NCBI GenBank assembly: GCA_023460935.1
Contig: JAEWOI010000023.1
Span: 1 to 57,902 of the forward strand
From: Actinomycetes bacterium
GTDB lineage: Bacteria; Actinomycetota; Actinomycetes; Propionibacteriales; Propionibacteriaceae
Reading direction: 5' to 3'
DNA: 57,902 nucleotides
The notes beneath the pieces are model-generated. The model saw only the letters and a program-made list of their open reading frames with translations. It ran no database searches and was not told the origin of the DNA. The first letter of the stretch is position 1, and each line of letters begins with the position of its first letter. This document shows, piece after piece, positions 34,203 to 42,442 of the stretch. The position numbers and the translations under genes are program-made.

Positions 34203-35678
34203 ATGACACTGCAAGCTCGGGCGGGGCAGCGCGCTGCGCTTCGCCAGGTTCGGACCGGGTTGGCGCTGGCCGCTTCGGTGATGGTTGCGATCGGGGCAGT
34301 GGCCACATCCGCGCCGCTGGCGCGGGCGGCGGGGGCGGAGACCCGCGTGCCGCTCCCGGCCACGCAGGACGAGCCTTACATCGTCGGAGCCACCGGTTCG
34401 GCCTTCGTGCGCGAGGACTACGACAGCGCCACCGAGGAGGACGACTTCTCCGTCTCCACTGACGGCGGCGCCACCTGGTCGGTACTGACGGCTCCCGGAT
34501 TCGGCGAAGCCTGGCCCAGGCACTTCGCTGCGGGCAAGGTGACCTACGCCGTGCCGGGCGAATCGGGCGACAGCACTCTGGTACAGCGCTACGACTTCGC
34601 CTCGCAGGGCCACTCCACCCTGCTCGAGGTACCCGGCGCGGTGGACGCCATCGGCACTGAGCGGGTCTTCTACAGCGCCCCGCGGTTTGCCGAGGAGGAG
34701 CCGGCGGTCGAGTACTGGACGCAGGCCTTCGAGGCGGCAGCCCAGCCCGTCAAACTCGACTACCACCCGGTCGCAACCGACTTCGCCACCTCAGCCCTGC
34801 GGTACGGCGGTGGTTCGAGGGTGGTCGCGGTCACCAGGGACGAGTCAGCTCCATCGGAGGCATTGGTCGAGGTCCTGCCGGTCGACGGTTCGCGCTCCTT
34901 CACGTTCAGGATCGCCGGTTACCAGGACCTTGACGTCCAGGGCGACACGGCGGTCTACACCCTGCGCTCGAGCACGTACCTCAAGGTGTGCTTCCGGTCG
35001 CTGGATTCGGCTTCGGCCTCCCCGAAGTGCGCAACGGTGGCCACGGGCACCAGGCTCTCCGCGAGCGTGGAAGCCAACCAGGCCTGGACGCTGGTGAGCG
35101 TCTGGAAGGCCGATTACGAATCGCTCGGGCAGTTCATGGTCACGATGGGGTCAACCATCTCCATCAAGAAGGCCGTGCGGCCCGCCGGCGCGGAGTCCTT
35201 CTGGCTCACCACCGCCGGTGACCTGGCGCGACCGCTGGCCTCGGTGGTGACCACCGACGGCGGCTACATGGGGACCTACCTGGCCACCGGCAAGGTGGAG
35301 GGCCTCTTCGACTACCCCGACACGACCGCACGGATCGAGCAGCTCCAGCTCACCGGGGGGGGCGGTCTCCGGCCTGGACAACCGGCCGGTGAACCAGCTC
35401 TCCGGCTACCAGCCGTGGTCGCGGTCCGTGGCGGGCGGGGTGATCGGCGCGGACACGCTGCTGGCCCCGCGCGCGTCCGCGCTGAGCGTTTCGGGTGCTC
35501 GGACCTGGCTGACCGGCCGCTCCGGCACGTTCCTGCTCGACCAGGGCCAGCATGTCCGGCAGTTGCCCTCGGCGGCGGAGGCCTACCTGAGCGGGCCCTA
35601 CTACCTGGCCTACGGGGAGACGAGCAACGCCGTGTACCGGGTCGACGGCAAGAAGCTGGCTTCGGGTTCCTACATTGA
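34203..35678 (+). CDS. Secreted beta-propeller protein, N-terminal part (frameshifted)
   Basis: First piece of a large secreted protein. ATG with GGGAG upstream, a signal peptide (residues ~18-43, ending LARAAGAE), then ~340 residues with repeated beta-strand and Asp/Gly patterns such as SVSTDGGATWSVL, consistent with a beta-propeller. True coding continues to the G8 tract at 35355-35362. After it this frame yields ~105 residues of Arg/Gly/Pro-rich nonsense before a stop. Removing one G joins it in frame to the downstream piece, giving ~1234 aa. The paralogue at 38016 spans the same junction without interruption. Either a sequencing error or a phase-variable tract. Confidence 0.8.
   Translation: MTLQARAGQRAALRQVRTGLALAASVMVAIGAVATSAPLARAAGAETRVPLPATQDEPYIVGATGSAFVREDYDSATEEDDFSVSTDGGATWSVLTAPGFGEAWPRHFAAGKVTYAVPGESGDSTLVQRYDFASQGHSTLLEVPGAVDAIGTERVFYSAPRFAEEEPAVEYWTQAFEAAAQPVKLDYHPVATDFATSALRYGGGSRVVAVTRDESAPSEALVEVLPVDGSRSFTFRIAGYQDLDVQGDTAVYTLRSSTYLKVCFRSLDSASASPKCATVATGTRLSASVEANQAWTLVSVWKADYESLGQFMVTMGSTISIKKAVRPAGAESFWLTTAGDLARPLASVVTTDGGYMGTYLATGKVEGLFDYPDTTARIEQLQLTGGGGLRPGQPAGEPALRLPAVVAVRGGRGDRRGHAAGPARVRAERFGCSDLADRPLRHVPARPGPACPAVALGGGGLPERALLPGLRGDEQRRVPGRRQEAGFGFLH
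35355..35362 (+). other. G8 homopolymer causing a frameshift
   Basis: Eight consecutive G lie at the exact point where coding passes from one frame to the next. Seven G would read TGGAVSGLDNRPVNQLSGYQ, which aligns with the paralogue's LTADRLSGLDDRGSYQPW. It could be base-calling error or slipped-strand variation. Confidence 0.85.
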
Positions 35679-37908
35679 AGAGATCTTCGGGTCGCAGGTG
35701 TTCACCGCCACTGGACCCGACACCTACCGGGTCACGGACGTGGCCGGGCGGGTGGCCCCGTTCGACATCGACCTCCCCGGTGACTACGAGGAAGGCGCCT
35801 ACATCCTTGGCGTCTACAACGACTACCTGCTCTACGCCAGCCTGGATTCCGATGACGTAGCGATGTACAACTACCGCACCGGTGTCACCGACCAATACCC
35901 CGTGCGCCAAGTGCCCGGCGAGCCGGTCGACCTCGGCGACGGCTACGTCGTGGTCTGGCAAGAAGGTGAGGAGGACTCCAGCCTCGGCCTCTGGCGCTAC
36001 GCCGACGGCAGCCTCACCACCCTGGTGGCGGACAGCGACGAGCTCGAACAGTTCACCACTGATCGTGCCCACCGCTACGCCTACGCGACGGGCAGCGAAC
36101 TGGTGCTCGGCGACCTGGGCATCACCACCGGGATGAACGCTCCCCGGATGCTGGGCGTGCTGGCTCCGACGGTGCTCAACACCCGGGTGACCTCGGCCAC
36201 CTGGAAGCCCGAGATCGACGCCACGAAGGCCCTGGGAGCCGGCACGCTGAACATCTTCCCCGACGGGCTCCCCACGCTGGTGCGCACGATCGCCGTGGCC
36301 CCGACCGCAGACGGCTCGATCCGCGACGTGGCCTGGAACGGGCGGGACGACGCCGGCAACCTGGTGCCGCCGGGCAAGTACCGCTGGGAGTTCACCGCCC
36401 CGGCCGCGGACGGCAGCGGCAGCATCCGCCACATCGACGGCAGCCTGGACGGCGGCACCAATGGTGAGCCCGGCGTCGCTGGCACCGTCGAGGTGATCGA
36501 CAAGTCCCTGGGCAACGTGTACGGCGTGACGCCGAAGGTGTCCGACACCACGCCGGTGTTCGACCAGGAACTGAAGGCGGTCCCCGGCGCCTGGACCCCC
36601 GCCGGCCAGGTCACGTTCACCTACCAGTGGTCGAGGGTTGACGCGAAGGGCAGGGTGACCCCTATCGACGGGGCCACCGGCCAGGCCTACAAGGTCGTCG
36701 CCGACGACCTCGGGCAGCGGCTGAAGGTGACCGTGACGGGTGCCGCGGACGGCTGGGTAACAAAGGTGCTGAACTCCGCCGTCACCTCGATCGTCGCCAA
36801 GGCTCCGCTGGTGGCCCGGGTGCCGCTGGTGGCCGGCACGGCCAAGGTGGGCGAGACCCTGCACGCCACCACCGAGGCCTGGGGTCCGGACCCCGTGGAA
36901 GTCTCCTTCGCCTGGTACAAGGTCTCGCCCTACGGCACTTCCACCAAAGTGGGTACCGGCCCTGATCACACGATCGCAGGCACGGAGGCCGGCTACCGGA
37001 TCAAGGTGAAGGCCACCGGATCGAAGTTCGGCTACGCCGACAAGTCGGTGTACTCGAAGCTGACGACCACGGTCGCGAAGGCCGACTTCCCGGTGAAGCC
37101 GGCTCCCTCCCTCCCGGTTGCGGGCACGCCTCGCGTGGGCAAGGAGCTCACTGCGGTACCAGGAGCCTACGAGCCGGCGGCGAACTACAGCTACCAGTGG
37201 TACCGGGTCAGCGCCACCGGCAAGTCCGCCGCGATCTACCGGCAGACGAAGTCGAGCTACACCCTCGCCTCCGCAGACGTCGGTTACACGGTGAAGGCCA
37301 AGGTCACTGCAAGCCTCACCGGTTACCGCAGCGACGTGCAGTACACGCCCGCCACCGCCGTGGTGCAGAAGGGGATCTCGGGTGTGACCCCCAAGATCTC
37401 CGACACCACGCCCGTGGTCGACCAGGAACTCTCGGTCCTCGCGACGACTGACGGTTCCAAGTGGGGCCCGGCCGACGCCACGGTGGAGGTGGGCTTCACC
37501 TGGTACGCGGGCGCCAGCGAAGTGGGCACCGGCACCTCCTACGTCGTGCGCGCAGCAGACGTCGGCAAGGCGATCACGGTCAAGGCTGTGGGCACCGCGG
37601 CCGACTACCCCACCGTGCTGAAGTCCTCGGCGGCCACCGCCCGGGTGGTCAAGGCGGTATTCGTCACCAAGGGTGTGGTCACGGTCACGGAGGAGGCCGG
37701 CGTGCTCACCGCGCACTCCACCGACTGGACGCCCCTCCAGGCCGAGCTCGACCACCAGTGGTACCTCAACGGCGTGGCCGTCCCCGGTGCGACCGACGAG
37801 ACGTGGACGGCCGTCAAAGCCGGCAAGTACAAGGTGAAGGTGATCGCCAGGAAGCCCGGCTACACCGACTCCTACGCGTACTCCGCGGAGTTCACGGTCA
37901 CGGCTTGA
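35389..37908 (+). CDS. Secreted propeller/Ig-like repeat protein, C-terminal part (frameshifted)
   Basis: Downstream piece of the protein starting at 34203, 839 aa from an internal GTG that has no ribosome binding site and is probably not a real start. The remaining propeller-like region (SGPYYLAYGE, YADGSLTTLVAD) leads to a FlgD-type Ig domain (WNGRDDAGNLVPPGKYRWEF near residue ~325). Five Ig-like repeats of ~90 residues follow, each with YQWYRV, ADVGYTVKAKVTAS and GY near the end. The 3' end has no anchor, LPXTG or membrane helix. Domain order matches the next gene, so the two are duplicates. Probably an adhesin or wall-associated protein, by inference. Confidence 0.85.
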   Translation: MNQLSGYQPWSRSVAGGVIGADTLLAPRASALSVSGARTWLTGRSGTFLLDQGQHVRQLPSAAEAYLSGPYYLAYGETSNAVYRVDGKKLASGSYIEEIFGSQVFTATGPDTYRVTDVAGRVAPFDIDLPGDYEEGAYILGVYNDYLLYASLDSDDVAMYNYRTGVTDQYPVRQVPGEPVDLGDGYVVVWQEGEEDSSLGLWRYADGSLTTLVADSDELEQFTTDRAHRYAYATGSELVLGDLGITTGMNAPRMLGVLAPTVLNTRVTSATWKPEIDATKALGAGTLNIFPDGLPTLVRTIAVAPTADGSIRDVAWNGRDDAGNLVPPGKYRWEFTAPAADGSGSIRHIDGSLDGGTNGEPGVAGTVEVIDKSLGNVYGVTPKVSDTTPVFDQELKAVPGAWTPAGQVTFTYQWSRVDAKGRVTPIDGATGQAYKVVADDLGQRLKVTVTGAADGWVTKVLNSAVTSIVAKAPLVARVPLVAGTAKVGETLHATTEAWGPDPVEVSFAWYKVSPYGTSTKVGTGPDHTIAGTEAGYRIKVKATGSKFGYADKSVYSKLTTTVAKADFPVKPAPSLPVAGTPRVGKELTAVPGAYEPAANYSYQWYRVSATGKSAAIYRQTKSSYTLASADVGYTVKAKVTASLTGYRSDVQYTPATAVVQKGISGVTPKISDTTPVVDQELSVLATTDGSKWGPADATVEVGFTWYAGASEVGTGTSYVVRAADVGKAITVKAVGTAADYPTVLKSSAATARVVKAVFVTKGVVTVTEEAGVLTAHSTDWTPLQAELDHQWYLNGVAVPGATDETWTAVKAGKYKVKVIARKPGYTDSYAYSAEFTVTA

Positions 37909-38015
37909 GCGCAGATCGGCGGTTGCCGTCCCGCGACCACCGCCCGACCCTGCCGCGGGCGCTTGCGCCGGTGGTAGGGTCCGCCACGTACCTGCTCTGG
38001 GGGGAGTCGGCAGTG

Positions 38016-40730
38016 ATGTCAGGTGCTGGGGTAGGGCGCTTGCACGCCCGGGAGCGGGCAGCCGCAGGCGGTAATCGAGAGCGCTTCAAACTTGCGGGTG
38101 GGCGGCGCCTGCGCGCTGCTCTCACCGCCGCTCTCACGGCTGTTGCGGGCCAAGGTCTCGCGGTCCCGGCCCACGCCGCGGGCCCGTGGATCGAGCCGGC
38201 CGCCGGCGCGGTGCAGCAGCTGGTGCTGACCGCGGACCGGCTCAGCGGCCTGGACGATCGCGGCAGCTACCAGCCCTGGGTTCGTCCGGTCGGCCCCGGT
38301 GGCATCGGCGACGAGACCGGCTACAGCGCCGCCCTGCCCCACGCGACCGCCGTCGCGGCTTCCGGGAGCCGGCTGCTGCTCGACACCGCGGACGGCGTGC
38401 AGGTCTACGACGGTGGTGTCCACCAGACCACCCTTCGCGGCGGCCTGCGGGCGGGCAGCCTCAGCGGGCCCTACTACCTGGCCGCGGACGGCCAGGTCCG
38501 GCGGGTCGACGGCACGGCCTACAACGTGACCGCGCAGGCGCTGTTCGGGGCCACGGCCGCCTGGAGCGACCCCGTCACCGGCGAGGTGAAGGTGAAGGTC
38601 GTCACCTCCGGCGCCGCTCCCCGCAGCGTGCTTGTCGAAGGCCACCGGGACCTGCGGGTGAAGGGCATCTGGGGCGACCACCTCCTGCTCACCGGCATCG
38701 ACGCGGACGACTACCAGCGCGTGCTGGCTGTGGACTACACCGCCAGCCCGCCCCTGGTCCGGTCCCTGGCCGACAGCGAACCGCTCGCCATCGGGGACGG
38801 CTACGCGCTGCTCCGTTCCCCTGACCCGGACACCCAGGAGCCGAGACTTCAGGTGTGGCGGTTCGCGACCGGCGACCCGCAAGTGCTGGCGAGCGAACCG
38901 GTCACTCAGGTGACCACTGACGGCACGTCCCGGATCGCCTACGTCTCCGGCTCGAATCTGGTCGCAGCGGAGCTGTCCGATGTGCCGCTCGGTGCGGTGC
39001 GTTCGCTCGGGGCGGTCGCGCCCAGGACGCTGGTGATCGCGACCGGCGCCCCGAAGTGGAAGCTCGCCGTCGACGCGAGCAAATCCCTGAGCGAAGGGAC
39101 GCTCCTCATCAAGAAGGGTTCGACCACGGTCCTCACCACAGCCGTTCCGGCCAGCGACAGCGGCTCCGTCCGTTGGGAGTGGGACGGCAAGGTCAAGGGC
39201 AAGACCGTGGCCTACGGGGACTACAAGTGGTCCTTGACCATGCCCGCGGCCGACGACGGCGGGGACCTCAGCCTGAAGGACCAGCCGCTCAAGGTGACCG
39301 CCGCCGTGCTGACCGCCGCCACCCCGACGATCACCGGGGTGCTGCGCAACGGCATGACCCTCACCGCCAACGAGGGGGCCTGGAAGCCGACCGACGCAGC
39401 TGAGCCGGTGCAGTTCAGCTACCAGTGGAAGCGGGACAAGGCCGACATCCCCGGGGCCACTTCGCGGGCCTACCTGCTGGGTGCAGACGACGTCGGCCAC
39501 AAGCTCACGGTGAAGGTCACCGGCACGCGGGCCGGCTACCCGCAGAAGTCAGTCACCTCGGCCGCCACCGGGGTGATCGCCGGCCTGCCGCTCATGCCCA
39601 CTCCGGCGCCGCGGATCACGACCACGAGCCTCAAGGTCGACCAGCAGGTGAACGTGCAGGTGGACCCGTGGGGGCCGGAGCCGGTCGAGCTCAGCTACCA
39701 GTGGTACCGCGTGTCGTCCAGCGGAACGGCCTACGCGCTGCCGGACAGCAACACCGCCGACCTTGCTGTGCCGGGGATCGCCGCAGGCCACCGGCTCAAG
39801 GTCAGGGTGACCGGGAAGCGGCACGGGTACGCGACGAAGTCGGTGTACTCGGCGACCACCTCAGCGAAGGTGGCCAAGGCCGAGTTCGTCGACCCCTCCG
39901 ACCCGACGGTGGTCGACCCGCCCCACCTGGGCAAGCCGGTGTCGGCCGATCCCGGCTACTACCCTGCCGGCACCAGCTTCAAGTACCAGTGGTACCGGCA
40001 GGCCCGCAGCGGCAACAGCTACTCAGCGATCTACAAGGCAGTCAAGAAGTCCTACACCCCGACGAGCTACGACCTGGGCAGGAAGCTCAAGGTGCGGATC
40101 ACGGCCAGCCGGGCCGGCTACGTCACCATTTCGCGGACCTCGGCGCCCTCAACTGAAGAGGTCCGCAAGCTGACCGGCGTGACGCCGAGGCTCACCGACA
40201 CCACCCCCGCGGTCGGCCAGGAGCTCGGGGTGACCGAGGCCACCAGCGAGGAGGCGTGGGGTCCGGCTGGGGTCGCGGTCACCGTCAACTACGGGTGGTA
40301 CCGGGTGGACTCCAAGGGCAGGTCCGCCCTGGTCTCCACCGACCGGACGTACCGCGTGGCGGCGGGCGACCTCGGCCACACGATCAAGGTGAAGCTCGTC
40401 AGCGACATGGAAGCGTGGCAGAACATCTCCCACACCTCCGCCGCCAGCGCGAAGGTGGTCAAGGGTGAACTCGTGCCCGGCGAGGTGGAGATCGACGCCA
40501 CCAACCCCTCCTACCGGATCGAGGCGGTGACCAGCGGCTGGGAGCCCGACCCCGAATCGTTCACCTACCAGTGGTTCCACGACGGCGTCGCCGTGCCCGG
40601 ACCGGCCGGGACGGGCCGGGTGCTCGACGCCCCCGACCCGGGTGAGTACCAGGTGGAGGCCACCGCGCACCTCGACGGCTACCACGACAGGACCGTCAAG
40701 TCCGCGGTGGTGGAGGTGCCGGCACCCTGA
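38016..40730 (+). CDS. Secreted propeller/Ig-like repeat protein (intact paralogue)
   Basis: Secreted protein, 904 aa. ATG (an in-frame GTG is directly before it) with GGGGAG nine nt upstream; the open frame upstream of it is spurious. A long basic N-region and signal peptide end near AVPAHAAG. A propeller-like region (~55-335; SGPYYLAADGQVRRVDG) and a FlgD-type Ig domain (VRWEWDGKVKGKTVAYGDYKWSL is the diagnostic stretch, quoted in part) are followed by about five Ig-like repeats with YQWYRV and DVGHKLTVKVTGTRAGYP. It lacks the first ~380 residues of the upstream copy, so it is a shorter paralogue. No anchor is seen. Function unknown. Confidence 0.85.
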   Translation: MSGAGVGRLHARERAAAGGNRERFKLAGGRRLRAALTAALTAVAGQGLAVPAHAAGPWIEPAAGAVQQLVLTADRLSGLDDRGSYQPWVRPVGPGGIGDETGYSAALPHATAVAASGSRLLLDTADGVQVYDGGVHQTTLRGGLRAGSLSGPYYLAADGQVRRVDGTAYNVTAQALFGATAAWSDPVTGEVKVKVVTSGAAPRSVLVEGHRDLRVKGIWGDHLLLTGIDADDYQRVLAVDYTASPPLVRSLADSEPLAIGDGYALLRSPDPDTQEPRLQVWRFATGDPQVLASEPVTQVTTDGTSRIAYVSGSNLVAAELSDVPLGAVRSLGAVAPRTLVIATGAPKWKLAVDASKSLSEGTLLIKKGSTTVLTTAVPASDSGSVRWEWDGKVKGKTVAYGDYKWSLTMPAADDGGDLSLKDQPLKVTAAVLTAATPTITGVLRNGMTLTANEGAWKPTDAAEPVQFSYQWKRDKADIPGATSRAYLLGADDVGHKLTVKVTGTRAGYPQKSVTSAATGVIAGLPLMPTPAPRITTTSLKVDQQVNVQVDPWGPEPVELSYQWYRVSSSGTAYALPDSNTADLAVPGIAAGHRLKVRVTGKRHGYATKSVYSATTSAKVAKAEFVDPSDPTVVDPPHLGKPVSADPGYYPAGTSFKYQWYRQARSGNSYSAIYKAVKKSYTPTSYDLGRKLKVRITASRAGYVTISRTSAPSTEEVRKLTGVTPRLTDTTPAVGQELGVTEATSEEAWGPAGVAVTVNYGWYRVDSKGRSALVSTDRTYRVAAGDLGHTIKVKLVSDMEAWQNISHTSAASAKVVKGELVPGEVEIDATNPSYRIEAVTSGWEPDPESFTYQWFHDGVAVPGPAGTGRVLDAPDPGEYQVEATAHLDGYHDRTVKSAVVEVPAP

Positions 40731-40764
40731 CCGGTCCGTGCAATCCCGGACGACCGTGGCGGGC

Positions 40765-40770
40765 TAGTCT
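40765..40770 (+). promoter_or_regulatory. -10 box of the histidine phosphatase gene (leaderless)
   Basis: TAGTCT, then 6 nt, then the ATG at 40777. No ribosome binding site is present. Confidence 0.55.
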
Positions 40771-40776
40771 CGGACC

Positions 40777-41373
40777 ATGCGCCTGATCCTCGTTCGCCAT
40801 GGCCGCACGCCCTCCAACGTCGGCTTCCTGCTCGACACCGCAGAGCCCGGAGCCGACCTGGACGACGGCGGGCTGGAGCAGGCCGCGTCGCTGGTGGAGC
40901 GGCTGTCGCACCACGAGATCGAGGCGATCTACACCTCCAGCCTGGTGCGCACCCAGCAGACCGCCCGGCCGGTGGCGGAGGAACGCGGCCTGGAACTGCA
41001 GGTGATGCCGGAGCTGCGGGAGATCTCCGCCGGTGATGACGAACTGTCCCCCGACGCCACCCGCTACATCGGCACCCTGATCGCCTGGGGCGGCGGCGAC
41101 CTGGATGCCCGCATTCCCGGCGGCGAGAACGCCCACGAGTTCTTCGCCCGCTTCGACGCCGCGATCGAACGGATCGCACGCTCCGGTGGGGAGGTCGTGA
41201 TGGTGGTCAGCCACGGCGCGGCGCTGCGGGTGTGGTCGATGGCCCGGGTGGACGGCTTCGGCGAGGCGCTCGGCCGCGCCCACCTGGACAACACCGGCAT
41301 CATCGTGGTCGACGGGTCCCCCGACGACGGCTGGCGGCTGGCAGAACTGATCGGCGTGCGGCACTTCGACTAG
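40777..41373 (+). CDS. Histidine phosphatase family protein
   Basis: Phosphoglycerate-mutase-like phosphatase, 198 aa. The N-terminal RHGRT motif gives R7 and the phospho-accepting H8; the second catalytic His is H146 in VVSHGAALRVW, and E is supplied by the ELREISAGDDE region. A leaderless start is likely. The substrate of this broad family cannot be read from sequence. It is convergent with purU, 34 bp apart. Confidence 0.92.
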   Translation: MRLILVRHGRTPSNVGFLLDTAEPGADLDDGGLEQAASLVERLSHHEIEAIYTSSLVRTQQTARPVAEERGLELQVMPELREISAGDDELSPDATRYIGTLIAWGGGDLDARIPGGENAHEFFARFDAAIERIARSGGEVVMVVSHGAALRVWSMARVDGFGEALGRAHLDNTGIIVVDGSPDDGWRLAELIGVRHFD

Positions 41374-41407
41374 CTCCGGCGCGGGCTCCGGGGCGGCGGC
41401 GGGTTGC

Positions 41408-42259
41408 TCAGCGGAAGATGACCGTGCGGGCCCCGTCCAGCAGTACCCGGTGCTCGGCGAACAGCTTGACGGCCTCGGTGAGCGTCCGGCTCTCCTGCTC
41501 CTGGCCCATCGCCATCAGCTGGGGGACTTCCATGGTGTGGTCGACCCGGCGCACGTTCTGCTCGATGATCGGGCCCTCGTCGAGGTCGGAGGTGACGAAG
41601 TGGGCGGTCGCCCCGATCAGCTTCACGCCGCGGGCGTGGGCCTGGCGGTAGGGGTTGGCGCCCTTGAAGCCGGGCAGGAACGAGTGGTGGATGTTGATCA
41701 CCTTGCCGGCCAGGGCCTCGCAGAGTTGCGGGGAGAGGATCTGCATGTAGCGCGCCAGCACGACCAGTTCGATGTCGTGCTCGGCGACCACGTCGAGGAT
41801 GTGGCGCTCCACCTCGGCCTTCGAATCCGGGGTGACCGGGCACACCTCGAAGGGCACCCCGTAGAAGCTGGCCAGGTCACCGAGGTCGGGGTGGTTGGCG
41901 ATGATCAGCGGCATGGTGATCGGCAGGTGTCCCGAACGGGTCCGGAACAGCAGGTCGTTCAGGCAGTGGCCGGCCTTGCTGGCCAACACCAGGGTGCGGC
42001 GCCGCCGTCCGACGTAGTCCAGGTTCCAGGTGGCCTGCAGGCTGTCCGCGATGGTGTTGAAGTCGCGCTCGAAGTGCGAGCGGTCGAAACCGGACTGCAC
42101 CTGCACCCGCATGAAGAACCGGCCCGACTCGGTGGAGGTGAACTGCTGCAGCTCGGTGATGTTGCCGTGGGCCTCCACCACCGCCCCGGTCACCCGGTGC
42201 ACGATGCCGGGCCGGTCGGCGCACGAGAGGGTGAGCAGCCAGTGGGTCGAGTCGATCAC
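41408..42259 (-). CDS. purU: Formyltetrahydrofolate deformylase
   Basis: Hydrolyses 10-formyl-THF to formate and THF, balancing the one-carbon pool used by PurN and PurH; 283 aa. An N-terminal ACT domain (WLLTLSCADRPGIVHRVTG, residues ~6-80) is joined to a formyltransferase-like domain with the catalytic residues in INIHHSFLPGF and HFVTSDLDEGPII. Length is typical. The start is GTG with TACCCT seven nt upstream on the minus strand and no Shine-Dalgarno, so a leaderless mRNA is likely. The divergent neighbour is icd. Confidence 0.96.
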   Translation of the reverse strand: MIDSTHWLLTLSCADRPGIVHRVTGAVVEAHGNITELQQFTSTESGRFFMRVQVQSGFDRSHFERDFNTIADSLQATWNLDYVGRRRRTLVLASKAGHCLNDLLFRTRSGHLPITMPLIIANHPDLGDLASFYGVPFEVCPVTPDSKAEVERHILDVVAEHDIELVVLARYMQILSPQLCEALAGKVINIHHSFLPGFKGANPYRQAHARGVKLIGATAHFVTSDLDEGPIIEQNVRRVDHTMEVPQLMAMGQEQESRTLTEAVKLFAEHRVLLDGARTVIFR

Positions 42260-42266
42260 GGCTGAC

Positions 42267-42272
42267 AGGGTA
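42267..42272 (-). promoter_or_regulatory. -10 box of purU (leaderless)
   Basis: TACCCT on the minus strand lies 7 nt before the GTG start, with no ribosome binding site between. Confidence 0.5.
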
Positions 42273-42299
42273 GCGGTCCGTCCGCGCCGTCCCCTGCCG

Positions 42300-42367
42300 C
42301 TTCGCTACGCGTACCGCCGCTTCGCTACGCGAATACGGGCAGCGAGGGACAGGTTCAGGTAGCGAGG
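42300..42367. repeat. Structured repeat: four 9-bp words phased at 19-20 bp (copy 2)
   Basis: CTTCGCTAC at 42300 and 42320, GCAGCGAGG at 42339 and GTAGCGAGG at 42359 repeat the motif of the 19230-19315 element, with spacings of 20, 19 and 20 bp. From 42320 the two copies align for ~48 bp with identical spacing. It occupies the purU-icd divergent region. Confidence 0.85.
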
Positions 42368-42405
42368 CGAGCTCGGTTGGGCAGGATCGGGCCCCGGGAT
42401 GACGG

Positions 42406-42411
42406 TAAGTT
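42406..42411 (+). promoter_or_regulatory. Candidate -10 box of icd
   Basis: TAAGTT fits TANNNT and would give a ~25-nt leader carrying the CAGGAGG site of icd. No convincing -35 box is seen. Confidence 0.35.
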
Positions 42412-42442
42412 GAGCCAGACGTTGCGCGAGCAGGAGGTTGGG

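Noticed and set aside
35350..37755. An 801-codon open frame on the minus strand
   Set aside because: Antisense to the Ig-repeat protein; composition is shadow-like and no domain is recognisable.
22792..40730. Sortase-anchored surface protein locus
   Set aside because: No LPXTG-like sorting signal, C-terminal hydrophobic tail or sortase gene was found in the secreted proteins or their neighbours.
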